A stretch of DNA of 64,000 nt from Paraspadella gotoi (taxonomy: Eukaryota; Chaetognatha). The position numbers were made by a program, and so were the translations under genes. Location: positions 10,776,036-10,840,035 of the forward strand of contig CM119270.1 in assembly GCA_051294375.1 (NCBI GenBank), read 5' to 3'. The notes below the pieces were generated by a model, which saw nothing but the letters and a program-made list of their open reading frames with translations, made no database searches and was not told where the DNA came from. This document shows positions 10,352 through 21,945 of the stretch, in pieces; position 1 is the first letter of the stretch; every line of letters begins with the position of its first letter.

Positions 10352-10985
10352 TATTCTTCCCCTAGTCCCAGAAAGCGATTTTCTTCGCTCATAGCCAGAG
10401 AGAGAGAAAAAATTCCATCTTGTTTGTTTACTTTTCCATCGGCGCTAGAAATCTTTTTTATGATTGGCACCACATCTTTTTCTCATCACCATCTTTTTCA
10501 AACACGAGCGAGAGAAGGGGAGAGAGACGAGGAAAATACTGTAAATGTCGGTAACCAAATTGAATAATAAGGAAAGTCAGCCTTGAAAAATATAAATGAT
10601 ATTTCGTGTAGTACGCATGTACGACTTCTCTTTCTCTTTCTTTCTCCGTCTTTGTCTGGCTCTCTGTCGGTCTGCTTGTCTCACTGTCTGTCTCTCACTC
10701 TCTCTCGTTTTGTTATTCTCTCTCTCAGTATCTTTCTCTCTCAGTCTCCCATTCCTCTTATCTACCTCCATCTCTTTCACGAGCCATTGATCCGCAAATA
10801 CCTTCTTTCCTCTTTTTAGAGAGGATTACTAAAGACGTTAAAAGAAGGAAAACAAGAAATCACGATTCTCTCTCTCTCTCTCTCTCTCTCTTTTTCTCTC
10901 TCTCTCTATCTCTTTCCTTTCTCTCCTCCGTTTAAACCGCGCGTGCATTTCAGAAAACATTTCTTTCTTATTTTCTGCTCCATTT
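10351..10985. other. Unique intronic spacer with CT tracts
   Basis: No exon recognised. It contains CT-rich tracts (about 10630-10760 and 10868-10920). Confidence 0.5.
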
Positions 10986-10995
10986 CATTTCTTAA

Positions 10996-11535
10996 GCGTC
11001 AATAACAATAACAATTAACAAATAACAATAACAAAACAAAAACAATACTTTGAGATGCAGTATTCAATAACATGGCAAGCACGAATTGACAGACCAGACA
11101 CAGAGTGACATAATGTAAACGACAGTAATGAAAGACAAAGCTAAGTCTTCGGTCCTTTTCTCGAATTCCGAGAAATAGTCACTCGGCGGCGGAGAAATTG
11201 ATGATCGCGGAAGAAGAAAGAAGAAAAGAACAACATCAACGAGAAATACGGATGGAGAATACGGATGGAGAACTAGAAACAACAAAAGTATAGAGAATAA
11301 CAAGAAAACAAGAAAACAATAAACAATAACAATAACAATTACAATAACAATAACAAGAAACAATACTTTGAGAATGCAGGTATTCAATAACATTGCAATC
11401 ACATTAACAGACCAGACACAGAGTACCATAATGTAAACGAAGTAATGAAAGACAAAGCTTAAGTTGCCAGCATAAGAATACAATCAATGAGACGAAAAAT
11501 AAGGGAAAATAGTATAATTTGCGATCACATTAATG
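10996..11535. repeat. CAATAA-rich block, also at 21399-21940
   Basis: An AACAAT/AATAAC-rich stretch with two internal 300-bp-spaced copies of ATGCAGTATTCAATAACATG, CAGACCAGACACAGAGT and GAAAGACAAAGCTAAG. The whole block recurs in the same orientation at 21.4 kb with few differences in its first half. It stops at the 25-N gap, whereas the 21.4 kb copy continues into another duplicated block. Confidence 0.88.
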
Positions 11536-11560
11536 NNNNNNNNNNNNNNNNNNNNNNNNN
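11536..11560. other. Assembly gap, 25 N
   Basis: Exactly 25 N, directly after the block shared with 21.4 kb. It is another fixed-size gap at a duplication edge. Confidence 0.99.
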
Positions 11561-11972
11561 TCTTAATTATGAAAGGCTCCACGTACGATCGATGTCTTTT
11601 TAGACAACGAAAATCTGAAACTTCAATTTCAATTACCATCTTTTCTTTATCTCATTAGTTAGTATGAAGCTTTACTTCATTTAAAAAAACGGTGTCTCAA
11701 GTTATTCCTTCTTATCACTTAGAACTTCCCTGGTAAATTTTCTATGAGTTAAAAATACGGTAAGACATTGGTTTCTTCAATGATTGTTTATTAATCTTAT
11801 TAACTGCCGTTTTAATTTTAGATATAAGTTATGTTCGAATTTTATATTGGTAAAGATAATTTTTTAAAGAATCGAATTCTCATAGGCAGTGATTCTATTT
11901 GGTTATTTTTCAACAGATTTTGGAACTTTACTTACTATTATGTCTTTTTTCCCACTGATTAAATATGGAAAC
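11561..11972. other. Unique AT-rich intronic DNA
   Basis: Nothing recognisable. It borders the gypsy-like element. Confidence 0.5.
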
Positions 11973-12199
11973 TGTGGAGCGAACATATAGAACATGCAAA
12001 CCTCCGGTCAAACCACTTTGACCCTAACAACTTGGACCCGCTCGTCTCCCCAGTTTATTTGTTGCGTCAAAACGTTGACCTTTGTAAATAACCATTGTAA
12101 TAGACTTTATCATCGGAGCATTTTGATGTTATTGTTTATAAACCTTGTTGGAAAGAATAAATTCATTTCTTGATCTGCAAACTTGTATCGTCCCATACG
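11973..12199 (+). repeat. Possible 5' LTR of the gypsy-like element
   Basis: About 227 bp beginning TGTGGAGCG, with an AATAAA signal near 12157 and ending CCCATACG just before a candidate primer-binding site. A second copy to confirm it as an LTR was not found. Confidence 0.45.
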
Positions 12200-12216
12200 T
12201 GGTTGAGCCCGGTGAT
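12200..12216 (+). other. Possible primer-binding site (tRNA-Trp-like)
   Basis: TGGTTGAGCCCGGTGAT resembles the complement of the tRNA-Trp 3' end used by CsRn1-type elements, allowing an inserted T and small changes. It lies directly after the LTR-like block and before the GC-rich coding region. The assignment is tentative. Confidence 0.35.
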
Positions 12217-12425
12217 AAAAAAAAAAACGAAAAATAAAACGGAAAAGCGAAAAACAAAAAGGAAACACAAAATAACCAGAAAAAAAAACAAAAAAACAAA
12301 AAAAAACGGACAACAACTCAACCAAAACAGAATAAACTTTTCCGCGTTTGTTCCATTTTTTAAAATTTTTTTCTCTCCCAGCGTAACTCTTTAACGCATC
12401 AAATCTTTTTTCTTTTTTTTCTTCA

Positions 12426-13900
12426 ATGCCTCGCCCTCATCACCCAAGCATCACACGTCCTCCCACGCGGCCGACGAAGAGAAAACGACAATGCCTGGTC
12501 ACAACGCGCAACGCTTCTCAAAACCCGACAACGGCCGACCGCGACGACGCCTTCCACGATCCGCCGGCGCGTCGACATCCGCGACGTCTCTCGAATGCAA
12601 ATAGAGAAAACTTTTTCAAATGGTCTTCGAGATCAACTCCAAACTCGCCGCAGGGTGACAGAAAGCAGCCTCCTTCAGCGGACGCAAGCACCGCTTCAAC
12701 GGGTTGCCCCCATCAGTGGAAAGATTTTTTGCCGCCCAGGCGACGCCGTTCCCGCCTGGCAAACCCTTACTTACCTCGCCCTCTCCAGGCGCGACAACCA
12801 GAAGAGGGAACCCAAAGCTCAGACTTTTGATTCCAGAACCACATTCGAAAGAGTGGCGTTAGACCACGCCGCCTGTGGATTTTGGCGCCACCGGCGTCAC
12901 CTGAAGCCGGCGGCAGAAGAAGGCGCTTATCCTCAGCGCCATCCCATCCTCCCGGCCACCGGCTGATCCCACATTGGTCTCCGCTATTGACGAATCTGAA
13001 GCTCACAAGAACTTGCGTCCTACACCGCAGAAAAATCTATGGTGAAGACGCCAACAGACGTGCCGCAAAGGCGCTGAAGATGACGTCCCTAAAAAGGCGT
13101 CACCCCCTCACACACCCTCTCGCGATCGACGCCGATTCTTGGAAGGTCTCCACCATGGACCATATTTTTCAAGGCCGCCATCTTGGCCGCCTCCCTCCCT
13201 CAAAAGCGTCAGGAACACGCCGTCTAGGAAGGATAAGAAGCTCCGCCGACATCGCAAAGAGCCGGACGAATTCTTCCTTCCTCAGCGCCAGCTCGCACTC
13301 CGACCGCCACTTTCACCTTCGGGTGAACGCCATTCACCACCAGTGAGGTCACAGTGGACGAGCCACTGGAGCTTCAGATGAAATTGCAAGCAACGACGGA
13401 CAACGGCGCCATCTCTTACGCAAATGCAGTGCGCCGACCCCCGCGCGCTCAACACAGCGCCCCTCACGCAGGCAGGCCCCATCACAACAGCCGCTCAACG
13501 CAGCAGTCAAGATGCAGCAGCAACGGCGCCCAGTACTTGACGCCCCGCTCCCCGCCACACCGCGAAACCGCCCTATGAGAGAGCCATGTGCCTTTCTACC
13601 ATTACCAATTTCGGCAGCCAATGCCAATTCAAGTGCACGGGACTAATCGTGACGGCCGCCAATGGCCAATGGCGCCGTCAAACTGCCAACGCGGCGGCCG
13701 CCTAGTCGCCCGCGTCGCTGGCCGAAACGACTCGAAGCTTTCTTAGTGCGCGACCCTGACGCTGGCCTGGAGTAGGGCTTCGTCGATGGCGGCTCAGATC
13801 GACGCTTCATCCCCGCCTCTTCCGCCGACCGCGCCGCCGCCAAGGCGGACCCAGCCGCCAGTCAAAGCGGCGCTCGCCGCCGCTAATGCCCCGCCCACTC
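12426..13900 (+). pseudogene. gag-like region of the gypsy element, frameshifted
   Basis: This is GC-rich and biased to Pro, Arg and Ala in every open frame, with frames of 80-150 codons interrupted by frameshifts. It sits where gag should be, between the LTR-like block and the protease-RT linker. I see no zinc knuckle or conserved gag motif, so the call rests on position and composition only. Confidence 0.45.
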
Positions 13901-13984
13901 CGCGCCGGCCACGAACACGCCCCATTGAAACTTTCGGCGTCCGAGAGATGGTGGGATTAGATTTGGGAAAACGCGTCTTTCCCT

Positions 13985-14110
13985 ATCTCGGTCATCAATC
14001 GCCGACGTCGCACGCCCTATTCTCGGGCGCCGATTTTTAGCAATGGAGCACCATCTCGGCGTTTGATCAATCAACGCCGAATTCTACTCGATCTCGACAC
14101 TACAGCGTCT
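13985..14110 (+). pseudogene. Protease-RT linker of the gypsy element
   Basis: Allowing frame changes, the reading ADVARPILG followed by ADFL can be seen around 14000-14040, then a short stretch ending in LLDLDTTAS. The GADFL-type motif sits between protease and RT in CsRn1/Mag-type gypsy elements. The protease active site (DTG or DSG) was not seen. Confidence 0.6.
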
Positions 14111-14239
14111 CACTGGGCCATGCCACGACGCGGCCGCCGCGCCACCCCGCGTCCTGCACGTCCCGCGGACGCCTACTCCGCGACTTCTCGACGGGCGACC
14201 AGAACTCACGGAACTTGTCTTCCAACTCGGCGCCGCCCA

Positions 14240-14885
14240 AGCACGGTGTCGAGCATCACATACCGACCAAAAGGGCCCGCCCGTTTTTCGCCCGCGGCTC
14301 GCCGCCTCGCCCCGATCAACCGACCGCCGCCAGGCCGAGTTCGAGAAGGATGCTGGAATCGGGATTATCCGACGCTCAACGTCCGCTGGGCGGTCGCCGC
14401 TACACGTCACCCGGAAACCTGACGGCTCTCTTCGTCCCTGTGGAGTGCACATATTCGACGCCTCAACGGCCGTCACCGTCGAATGACCGTAACCCGATTC
14501 CGCCCATCCCCTAATTGGATTTCAACGCCGACGTCGCGGAAGACGGTTTGTTCTCGAGATCGACCTCTGCAAGGATATCATCAGATCCCTGTCGCGAAAG
14601 AAGATCGCCCCAAAACCGGCGATTCAATCACGCCCATTCGGACTCTATGAGTTCCTCTTCATGCCGTTTGGGTTGAAAAAAACGCCGGCCAGGACTTCCA
14701 ACGCCAATGATGGACCAAGCTCCTGAGCCGGCATTCCCCAACGTCTTCGTCTACTTAGATGACCTCCTTTGTTGGCATCTTCACTCACACGAAGAGCATC
14801 AAAGAGGTCTTCAAGCGCCGTCTTCAACGCCGCTCGCGACAACGGCCTTATGCACCGCTGCTAAATGCGTTTTCGGCGGGCCTGA
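14240..14885 (+). pseudogene. Reverse transcriptase of the gypsy element, frameshifted
   Basis: RT landmarks appear in the expected order across several frames: a KRARPFFARG-like start, AEFEKMLE, a DYRRLN-like region, an EIDLCK stretch, EDRPKT, FGLYEFLFMPFGL (about 14635-14680), the catalytic VYLDDLL (about 14747-14771) and AAKCVFGG (about 14857-14880). At least five frame changes are needed. The catalytic YLDD box is intact, but the polyprotein is not translatable. Confidence 0.85.
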
Positions 14886-15470
14886 CTGAGAGATTCCCGC
14901 GACGCGGAGAAGGACAGACCTGGAAGTGATTTTTCCTGGCACTGGGCGAGAAAGGTTGCACGCGATCCGGAGGAGGGGGAATGGCACCACCAAGGAAAAG
15001 CACTCACCCGCCAACGCGAGTGGACGCTGTACTTAATGTTGCGACAAAAAGAGATATTATGGAGCACGTTGGTCACCGCCTCCGCTTTCTATTGAAGGTA
15101 GTAGAGTTGGGTGGTTTGTAGAGGCATTACTGCGATTGGTATGCGCCACGTACCCTACTAAGTCTTGTCTGTCAAAGAAACTAATGTTTGCTTGGGCTGT
15201 TTTCATACGTGTATTATGTGGTGATCTGGTGTTGGATGGGGAACAAAAACGAAGACACGAAAAGGACCTGGATGTTATGAGTATGAGTGTGCCCACTGAC
15301 ATGCCCCTGCGATCCAGAAGCGCCTCGACATCAGTCGTGCGATTGACCCTCTACCTGTCGAAGTTTCTACCGCGGAAAAACCTGTTGAAGTCGCACACTT
15401 AATAGAGATGGTGGCGCGCGCCGCGCAAGACGCCGCCTCCAGCGGAATCTAAAGGTAACAGCCCCGGTCG
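14886..15470 (+). pseudogene. RT-integrase spacer of the gypsy element, unresolved
   Basis: RNase H and the integrase zinc finger would be expected here, but no motif was recognised. GC content drops between about 15015 and 15300, which may be a replaced or inserted segment. Confidence 0.4.
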
Positions 15471-15479
15471 CCGATGGCT

Positions 15480-15760
15480 TCTCCACAATGCTAGGTCCCA
15501 CCCGAGATCGATGGCCGGTGGCTGCGCTCCTCTCGCCGCGCTGACCGTCGACGGGCCTCCGACGCGCCGTCGGCGCCGCCCGGGTTTTCGAACAGCTCGT
15601 TCGAAGGCCAGGGCAAACCCTGGGTTCCATCTCCAACCATTGAAGCCCAACCAGCCGAAAATATGAGCCGCCATTCGGACTAGATAGAGAGCCTTCTGCG
15701 CCGCCCGGCTCACTGCCCACGATCCGGTGTCTAGCCAGTTGCACGCCCCAGAATAATGTA
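15480..15760 (+). pseudogene. Integrase core of the gypsy element, frameshifted
   Basis: Reading with frame changes shows DRWPVAA (about 15510), then a QF/E-type stretch and LGSIS(N)H (about 15575-15645), and near the end ARLTAHDPV and QLH (about 15695-15745). This order matches the integrase core of Ty3/gypsy polyproteins. It is too damaged for the DDE triad to be assigned with confidence. Confidence 0.65.
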
Positions 15761-15931
15761 ATGAAAAGAGACGCAAGCGCCTCTTACACGCTTTTCAGCG
15801 ACCAGCATCTCGTGTGCCGAGCGTGCGGGAGTGAAAAGGTGTCAGCAGAACCTCATCACCTTTATGAGGCAGACGTTACCACGTGTGCGTGGGGACGGCG
15901 GTAGCCCGCGGACAACAGAAGGGGGCTAGCC

Positions 15932-15962
15932 GGAAAAAAAAAGAAAGAAAAAAAAAAGGAGA
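15932..15962 (+). other. Purine tract, possible polypurine tract
   Basis: A run of A with occasional G near the 3' end of the gypsy-like element. A polypurine tract should stand just before the 3' LTR, but no LTR follows recognisably. Confidence 0.35.
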
Positions 15963-16020
15963 CAATCGAGATGTTTTCCTGACAACTCACCACCGGGAAC
16001 GACCATCCGTCAATCAATGC

Positions 16021-18560
16021 ACGCAAGCTTGAAAAAAACAAAAGAACGAAAACAAAAAATTTATCAAAACAAATGACCGAAAAGCGGTACGGCATATATC
16101 CGTCTCCGACCACGACAGAGACATGGCACGCGTCGTTTCGGAGATGAATAAAAGGGAAATTCGTTTCCACGTTCTACTCGAATTAAAAAACAATGCCTAT
16201 ACGTGCGCCGACGCCCCTCCTCCGCCCGCCAGCTTCCTCCGCCAGCGCCCCCCCCGTCACGTCGACACTCCAGGACAGGAATGGTTCGTCCGACCTGTGA
16301 ATTGCGAACTCGATCGGTATTGGAATAAAAAGGGAAATACGTCCTCCACGTCTTCTACGCTCGAGATTAAAAACAAATAAGGGAGGCGAAAAAAATGACT
16401 TGTCATTGTCTTCGTCCGCAGTGAGGGCGTGATGTCAAACTTGTTGTTTTTTACTTCAAATATCCAAAAAAGTCCTGTAACCGATTGAGGACGGGGGATG
16501 ACTTTGAGAGATTGAGCTCAAAAACCGACATAACTAAATATCCTTTTTGATAGTCTCTCCAAATTATGACTCAGAGAGAAGAACAAAGACCCGACGAAAA
16601 CAAGAAAGAAATAACCCAGTAAACTGATGGCCGAGAGATGCGGATCGTCATGGAGACATCTAAGTAAGAGCGCACAGTCCGGGTCAAAAATCCGACCTTT
16701 CAATTTCGGCTAAGAGGATAAAAATACAAAGGAAACTGAGACAGAGTCAACCGGCGCATTAAATTATTTCCAGCCCCACACGCCCGACCTCCAAGTCAAA
16801 CTTCGACCTTAATAAGCATGACACCTTTATTTTTTTACAAATGATTCCTGCATTAAATACAAATGGATCGATAATTTAAGCTGGCTTCCAACATTTTCGT
16901 CATTCCTGTATCTTCCTGATATGCTCGGCATTCGGTATTTAAGTTAATGACCTGATCTATCGTCTATCATGCTGCCATCACGCTTCAAGCTATTTAGTGG
17001 CTAGTTACTCTCTTTCCCCTTTTTGCCGTATTCATCTCGACTAAACCCTCATTTCTTCATTCCGCCCCTTCCTCTCTTCTCTCCTTCCTCATCCGCTTTG
17101 CCAACACTTCGGGCAGTCGCGTCGATCGAAGTCGAACGGTTCCTCTTTGTTTCAAAACTGAACGAAATGAATCATGTACCTATCCTCGTAAAAATTCAGA
17201 CGATTTTTTTCTCTCCTGTTTCACAAGAAATCAGCCAACAGTTCGCAAAAGGACGACATCAATTGTAAGGAATGTTCTACCGGAGGCGCTCCGGGCGTGG
17301 TCCGATGACATTCGGGACACAGCTTGCGTTCGCAGCGTCATGGGACGAGACGATGAGAGGCCGTGCGCGTTTTTTTTGATGGCACCCATGGGCAGAGTCG
17401 GCTAACACCCGGGAGGGAGAGGATGAGAGGGAGTGATGCAGCGCATACGCAGAAGCAAAGTCTTTGCAATTGGTGATTACGCGACAGTCTCGGCTTTCGA
17501 TTTAGGTGATGGAGCGGCAAAACCGGGTCAGCCTCATCCTTTTCCGAGCGACTTTTGACTGAACTGGAGAACGCGATTGGGAGGAGGACAAGAGAAGCGT
17601 GAGGATGCGGACGGACTGATAGTCGAGCGAGCACTGCGAACAGACCACAGTACGCGCATGAGTAAGACACGCAGCTGCTCACATTTAGGTTTTTCACGCT
17701 CGTCCATTACTACATGACTCATATTAGCTTTACTGTCACTCGGTTCTCGCACATACCTATTCGATCTAGACTGGTTCGCATCACGTGTCATCAGCTCGTA
17801 ATTTACTGTTAGTGGCGGTTGTCGGCGTGCCACTGCGTGACCAACCTGAGCGTCACACTCATGATACCTGTCTTCCCGATGTGGATTTTGATTGGACCGT
17901 TTGCTCGCGGACGCTGGCGCAGCGGCACGCTTCGAGACTGTCTCGCGCCGTCGATACCGTCGCGCCGTGCGGGAAATAAAAATGTATATACGTCAAGGAA
18001 TTTCGGCTGTGCAGTTTTGCGCAGATCTGTATTCTTTGGAACAAAAAAATCATGTCTTCAGCCCTTCGCTAAGCAGTCTTTATCTACGATTTTTGCGAAA
18101 CCATCTTTTTTTTCTTATCATTTTATTATTTTCTTTTATTTTATGCAAAAATTAAATTCTGCTGGAATGACGTTTGGACAGAGTCAAAATAACCTTTGGT
18201 CTCTCAATCAGAAAATAATGCTTACGCGCCCCGAGTTCTATTATTTAGTCGAACTTGATTCTGCGCCTATCATTTCTAGCCGAATCATAAATTTGCATGT
18301 AATTTGGTCAAGCAAAACTGTCAAGTAGCGAAGGGCAATGGCTGTTTGGTTATACAATGGTCAGACAAAGACAATTCAATGCCAATCTTTTTTTTTTTCG
18401 TTTTATTTTTCTTAGCGTCAAATAGTAGCTAGTTAGAAATCAACTCTTTGACTGGAGACAAATCTGCCCGTCATTCTCTATTGACACCCCAGTAAACTGA
18501 ATGAATGAATAGAGTGAAGACAATGAATGAATGAATGAATGAAATGAAATGTCAGAGCGC
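16021..18560. repeat. Third, strongly diverged copy of the 4.4-6.1 kb region
   Basis: Same orientation as the left arm of palindrome 1. Matching landmarks include the CGAAAACAAAAAATTTATC stretch, AGAGACATGGCACGCGTCG against AGAGACATGCGCGGTCG, the TCAGACGATTTTTTTCTCTC segment (about 17200), AGCAAAACTGTCAAG (about 18311) and the GAAT repeat at 18496-18550. Divergence is much higher than between the two palindrome arms, with extra GC-rich insertions. No gene is intact. Confidence 0.72.
16140..16380. repeat. GC-rich insertion flanked by a short duplication
   Basis: A segment of about 120 bp rich in CCTCCGCC/CCGCC (about 16205-16325) is bordered by two similar stretches, AAAAGGGAAATTCGTTTCCA and AAAAAGGGAAATACGTCCTC, each followed by an ATTAAAAA-type end. 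It looks like a small insertion with duplicated flanks inside the third copy. Origin unknown. Confidence 0.45.
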
Positions 18561-19098
18561 CCATGGTTCATCTGGACTGAGCTAAAGCGGCGCTCTCGCG
18601 CCCGCTGCTCAATGAGACTGCATTGACGATGACCGGAACTCTGAACATGGGAGACTGGCACATGAGTTTGCCATGGATCTTCTGCAGTCTCCGCCGCAAC
18701 TCCACGAGAAGATTCGTACATTTCTCCCGCACGAATTAACGCTTGGGTGAGACGCTGACGCTCCTTCGGCGAAGCTACTTCCATGAGGGTGACCCGAATC
18801 AAGACCGACGTCGACACTGCCGATGCACGTGTACATTAATGATATAATGAAATCTCGCTTCTTTATTTTCAGACTTACTTTTTGGCCTGAATACCTTCGA
18901 TGACGACCCCCGCGCAGACGTTGAACCCCCCTCTTGCTCTCATGTCCCACCTGCCCGCTGAGCGCACGCACGACCCGCCTTTGGCGAGTGCGATGGCTCT
19001 CGCGCGTATTTGGCGGATGACTCGGAGATTGTGTGTCGTCCGTGCGAAAGGACGCTTCGGCTGATGCCTAACCGCGTTCTTACGTCCGACGGACGATT
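18561..19098. other. Unexplained GC-rich insert plus possible exon A remnant
   Basis: At 18561-18840 a GC-rich segment interrupts the copy. From about 18840 the CTTCTTTATTTTCAGA of the duplicated unit resumes. On the minus strand near 18930-19000, AAAGGCGGGTCGTGCGTGCG echoes the KGSCV part of exon A, but the rest is unalignable by eye. No gene is called. Confidence 0.4.
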
Positions 19099-19826
19099 GA
19101 CAGCTCTCTAGCGAATAACTTTGTTAAAATTGTAGGATTACGACCTAAAAATGAAATTAAAGAAACGACAACGACAACGAAAACGACAACGACATCAACG
19201 ATTACCAGACAACCATTGTCTATCGAGAGTCTTTCCCCTTCAAACATTTTCCGTCGTCTCTTCGCTCGTTTTTCGCTTTTGAATTTTGACCCTCGATTCT
19301 CCGCGCGAACGTTTGGTTGCCACCGGAAACGACGCCTGAAAGGGGGGCGGCGTCGGCCGTCGAGGCAGAGGGGGCGCTGCTAAGAAAAACGGCGCCGATA
19401 TCGTGGAAGCGAAATAAACGAGGCGCCGACGATCGATGGCGACGTCGGGGGAAGCGGAGTGGCAATGACAAAGAGAACTGACACCGACGATGGGGATGAC
19501 AAAGGGAAAAGACGACGACGATGATTACAACGAAATTAAAGGGAGAGGATGTTTAACTGAGATAAAAAGAAATGATGACGACGACAACGAAGACGACGAC
19601 ACCAAACATGACAACAACATTATATGCCGACGTCAATATTGAGATAAAGCGAAAGCGACGATGTCTTCATGACTACAAAAACCACAGCGTTGAAAACTAC
19701 AACAAAAATAACAACAACAACAATTTTTAATAAATGGTATTCGGCGCCGCGAGTTTTAGGGACGAACATTTAGACGAAGAGAAATGAAATAAAGTGGTAT
19801 GTCGACTCGTCTCTCCTCTCTTTTCT

Positions 19827-19868
<42 letters not shown>

Positions 19869-20596
19869 CTCTCTCTTCCTCTCTCTCTTCTCTCCTCTCT
19901 CTCTCTCCTCTCTCTCCTCTCCTCTCTCATCGTCTTTCCTCAGACTTAAACTTGACACAGTCAGCAAATTCGGTAATTGAGTTCAATCTTTTCTTTGTTT
20001 TTTTCTTTTTTTTTTCGCTGCCGAATAGAATCGAATCTGTTGCAGCGAGAATCAAAAAGTTTCTTTCTCACTCGCAATTTTCTTTTCTTATTTCGCTTCG
20101 CGGAATAGATGATGGCTTTGAGTTTGATGCTGACGAGGATGATGCTGACGAGGATGATGCTGACGATGATGAGGTTCCTGTTTTTTTCATTTATTATGAG
20201 GAGTTCAAATATGTCACAGCTTTTTCAATTTCTTTTTTCTCTCTCATCTCCTTATCTTGGAAAGAATTCTATAAAATTTTCTTTTAATTTTTTGGCAAAA
20301 TGTAAAAGATATGAGCGACGTAACGAGCGGAATTACGGCGACCAATCATAGTCCGGTGAAACTTACGACGACCAATCATCGCCCGGCGAAAGTAAAACGT
20401 AAACAAACGAAGTGAAACACCTCGCCAACTACGTTAACGACGGAGGACAACAACGACGAAACTTGCAAGCTGAGCTGTAAAAATACAACCAGCAACCGCA
20501 AGTTTAGCCATAAAAAATGTGTACTACCGTAAAATTCAGCGCTCGCTCGCAGCCAGGTTTTTTTGAAAGCTTCTTTTCTCGCTGACCCTGGTTTTC

Positions 20597-20675
<79 letters not shown>

Positions 20676-20834
20676 CTTCCCCCACCCCACGAGTTTCAAA
20701 CTATTGTGCGTGTCGTCGTCATTGGTTACTTTGAATTTCATGGCTCCGGTCGGTAATGGGGAGGGCCATTAGGTCTTAAAAGGGGGAAGATGAAAAACTG
20801 AGGAGGTTGATTGAAAAACATTCTTTTGTGAGGC

Positions 20835-20883
<49 letters not shown>

Positions 20884-21396
20884 GGGCGATGAACCCACTT
20901 ATGTCCGCCCGCAACAAGTTGTATCATCGGAATTTCCTTTTTTTAAAAATTGATTCTTTGTTGTGATGTAAATCGAAAAGCGAGTGAAATTCTCTTCAAC
21001 GCTTGGTGACTGTTGAAAATTTTGGAAGCTGCTCGTAAAACGTCGGAACATTGTACAACAATAAAGTACAAAATAGTACAAACGTTTTTTGAACAAGTTA
21101 AAAACACAAACGGTCCGTTTTCCTTTCAACAAATATGACCTAAATGGAAATGCGTTTAAATGTGGCTTCGGTCCCAAAGTCTCACACTTTTTCTCCGACT
21201 TTGTCGTCGCTTGGCTTTTGGCTCTCGTCCCGAAACGAAATTTATCTTGGTCTTCGCGCAACTGAAAAAAAAATCCTTTTCTAGAGGAATTTCACTGAAG
21301 GGGATTTTTTTAATTTTTATCTTATAAAAAAAGGTTTTTATTCACGCGAGATGCGTTTATGTTATTGGAGCCAAGAGTCAAGTAGATTGGGACTGA
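19099..21396. repeat. Block R, copy 1 (partner 21946-24315)
   Basis: About 2.3 kb from GACAGCTCTCTAGCG to AGTAGATTGGGACTGAA. It contains GAC-rich tracts, a CT tract (19812-19928), GATGCTGACGAGGATGATGC, a long (CT)n at 20600-20671 and a GA tract near 20841-20881. It recurs 550 bp later. No gene recognised; the GAT/GAC triplet frame near 20109-20175 is low-complexity. Confidence 0.9.
20600..20671. repeat. (CT)n microsatellite, about 36 units
   Basis: A pure dinucleotide tract. In the second copy of the block (about 23520-23570) the matching tract is shorter and interrupted. Confidence 0.95.
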
Positions 21397-21398
21397 AA

Positions 21399-21940
21399 GC
21401 GAATAACAATAACAATTAACAAATAACAATAACAAAACAAAAACAATACTTTGAGATGCAGTATTCAATAACATGGCAAGCACGAATTGACAGACCAGAC
21501 ACAGAGTGACATAATGTAAACGACAGTAATGAAAGACAAAGCTAAGTCTTCGGTCCTTTTCTCGAATTCCGAGAAATATCACTCGGCGGCGGAGGAAATT
21601 GACTGATCGCGGAAGAAGAAAGAAAAAGATGAACAACATCAACAGAAATACGGATGGCAGGTAATACCGGATGGAAACTAGAAACAACAAGTATAGAGAA
21701 TAACAAGAAAACAAGATAAAACAATAAACTAATAACAATAACATTACAATAACAATAACAAGAAACAAACTTGAAGAATGGCAGTATTCAATAACATTGC
21801 AATCACACTTACAGACCAGACACCAGAGTACATAATAGTAAAACGAAGTAATGAAAGACAAAAGCTAAGTTTGCCAGCTAAGATATACAATCAATGAGAC
21901 GAAAAATAAGGAAAATAGTATAATTTGCGAATCACATTTA
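21399..21940. repeat. CAATAA-rich block, also at 10996-11535
   Basis: Nearly the same sequence as the 11 kb block, including the internal pair of CAGACCAGACAC units, with more indels in its second half. It is sandwiched between the two copies of block R. The junction with copy 2 (ATCACATTTAAATTGGACAG) is gap-free here. Confidence 0.88.
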
Positions 21941-21945
21941 AATTG

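Larger units (their letters stand above)
11973..15962 (+). mobile_element. Degenerate Ty3/gypsy LTR retrotransposon, CsRn1-like
   Basis: A GC-rich segment (from about 12420) set in AT-rich DNA has the order expected of a gypsy element: LTR-like block (11973-12199), possible primer-binding site (12200-12216), gag-like region, protease-RT linker, reverse transcriptase, integrase core and a final purine tract (15932-15962). RT signatures such as TPFGLYEFLFMPFGL-like and VYLDDLL can be read only by switching frame repeatedly, so it cannot make a polyprotein. No 3' LTR was recognised after the purine tract. The CsRn1-like label rests on the style of the RT and GADFL motifs and is an inference. It cannot be active as written. 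Confidence 0.82.

Noticed and set aside
11064-11861. 139-residue hydrophobic minus-strand frame rich in Ile/Val (VIVIVIVIV), resembling a membrane protein
   Set aside because: It is produced by the AATAAC/ACAATA repeats. The equivalent frame at 21322-21861 is interrupted differently, as expected for non-coding DNA.
19799-20287. 162-residue plus-strand frame with an acidic DADEDDADEDD segment
   Set aside because: It starts in a CT tract and passes through a GATGCTGACGAG repeat. The second copy of the block (about 22.7-23.2 kb) does not preserve the frame.
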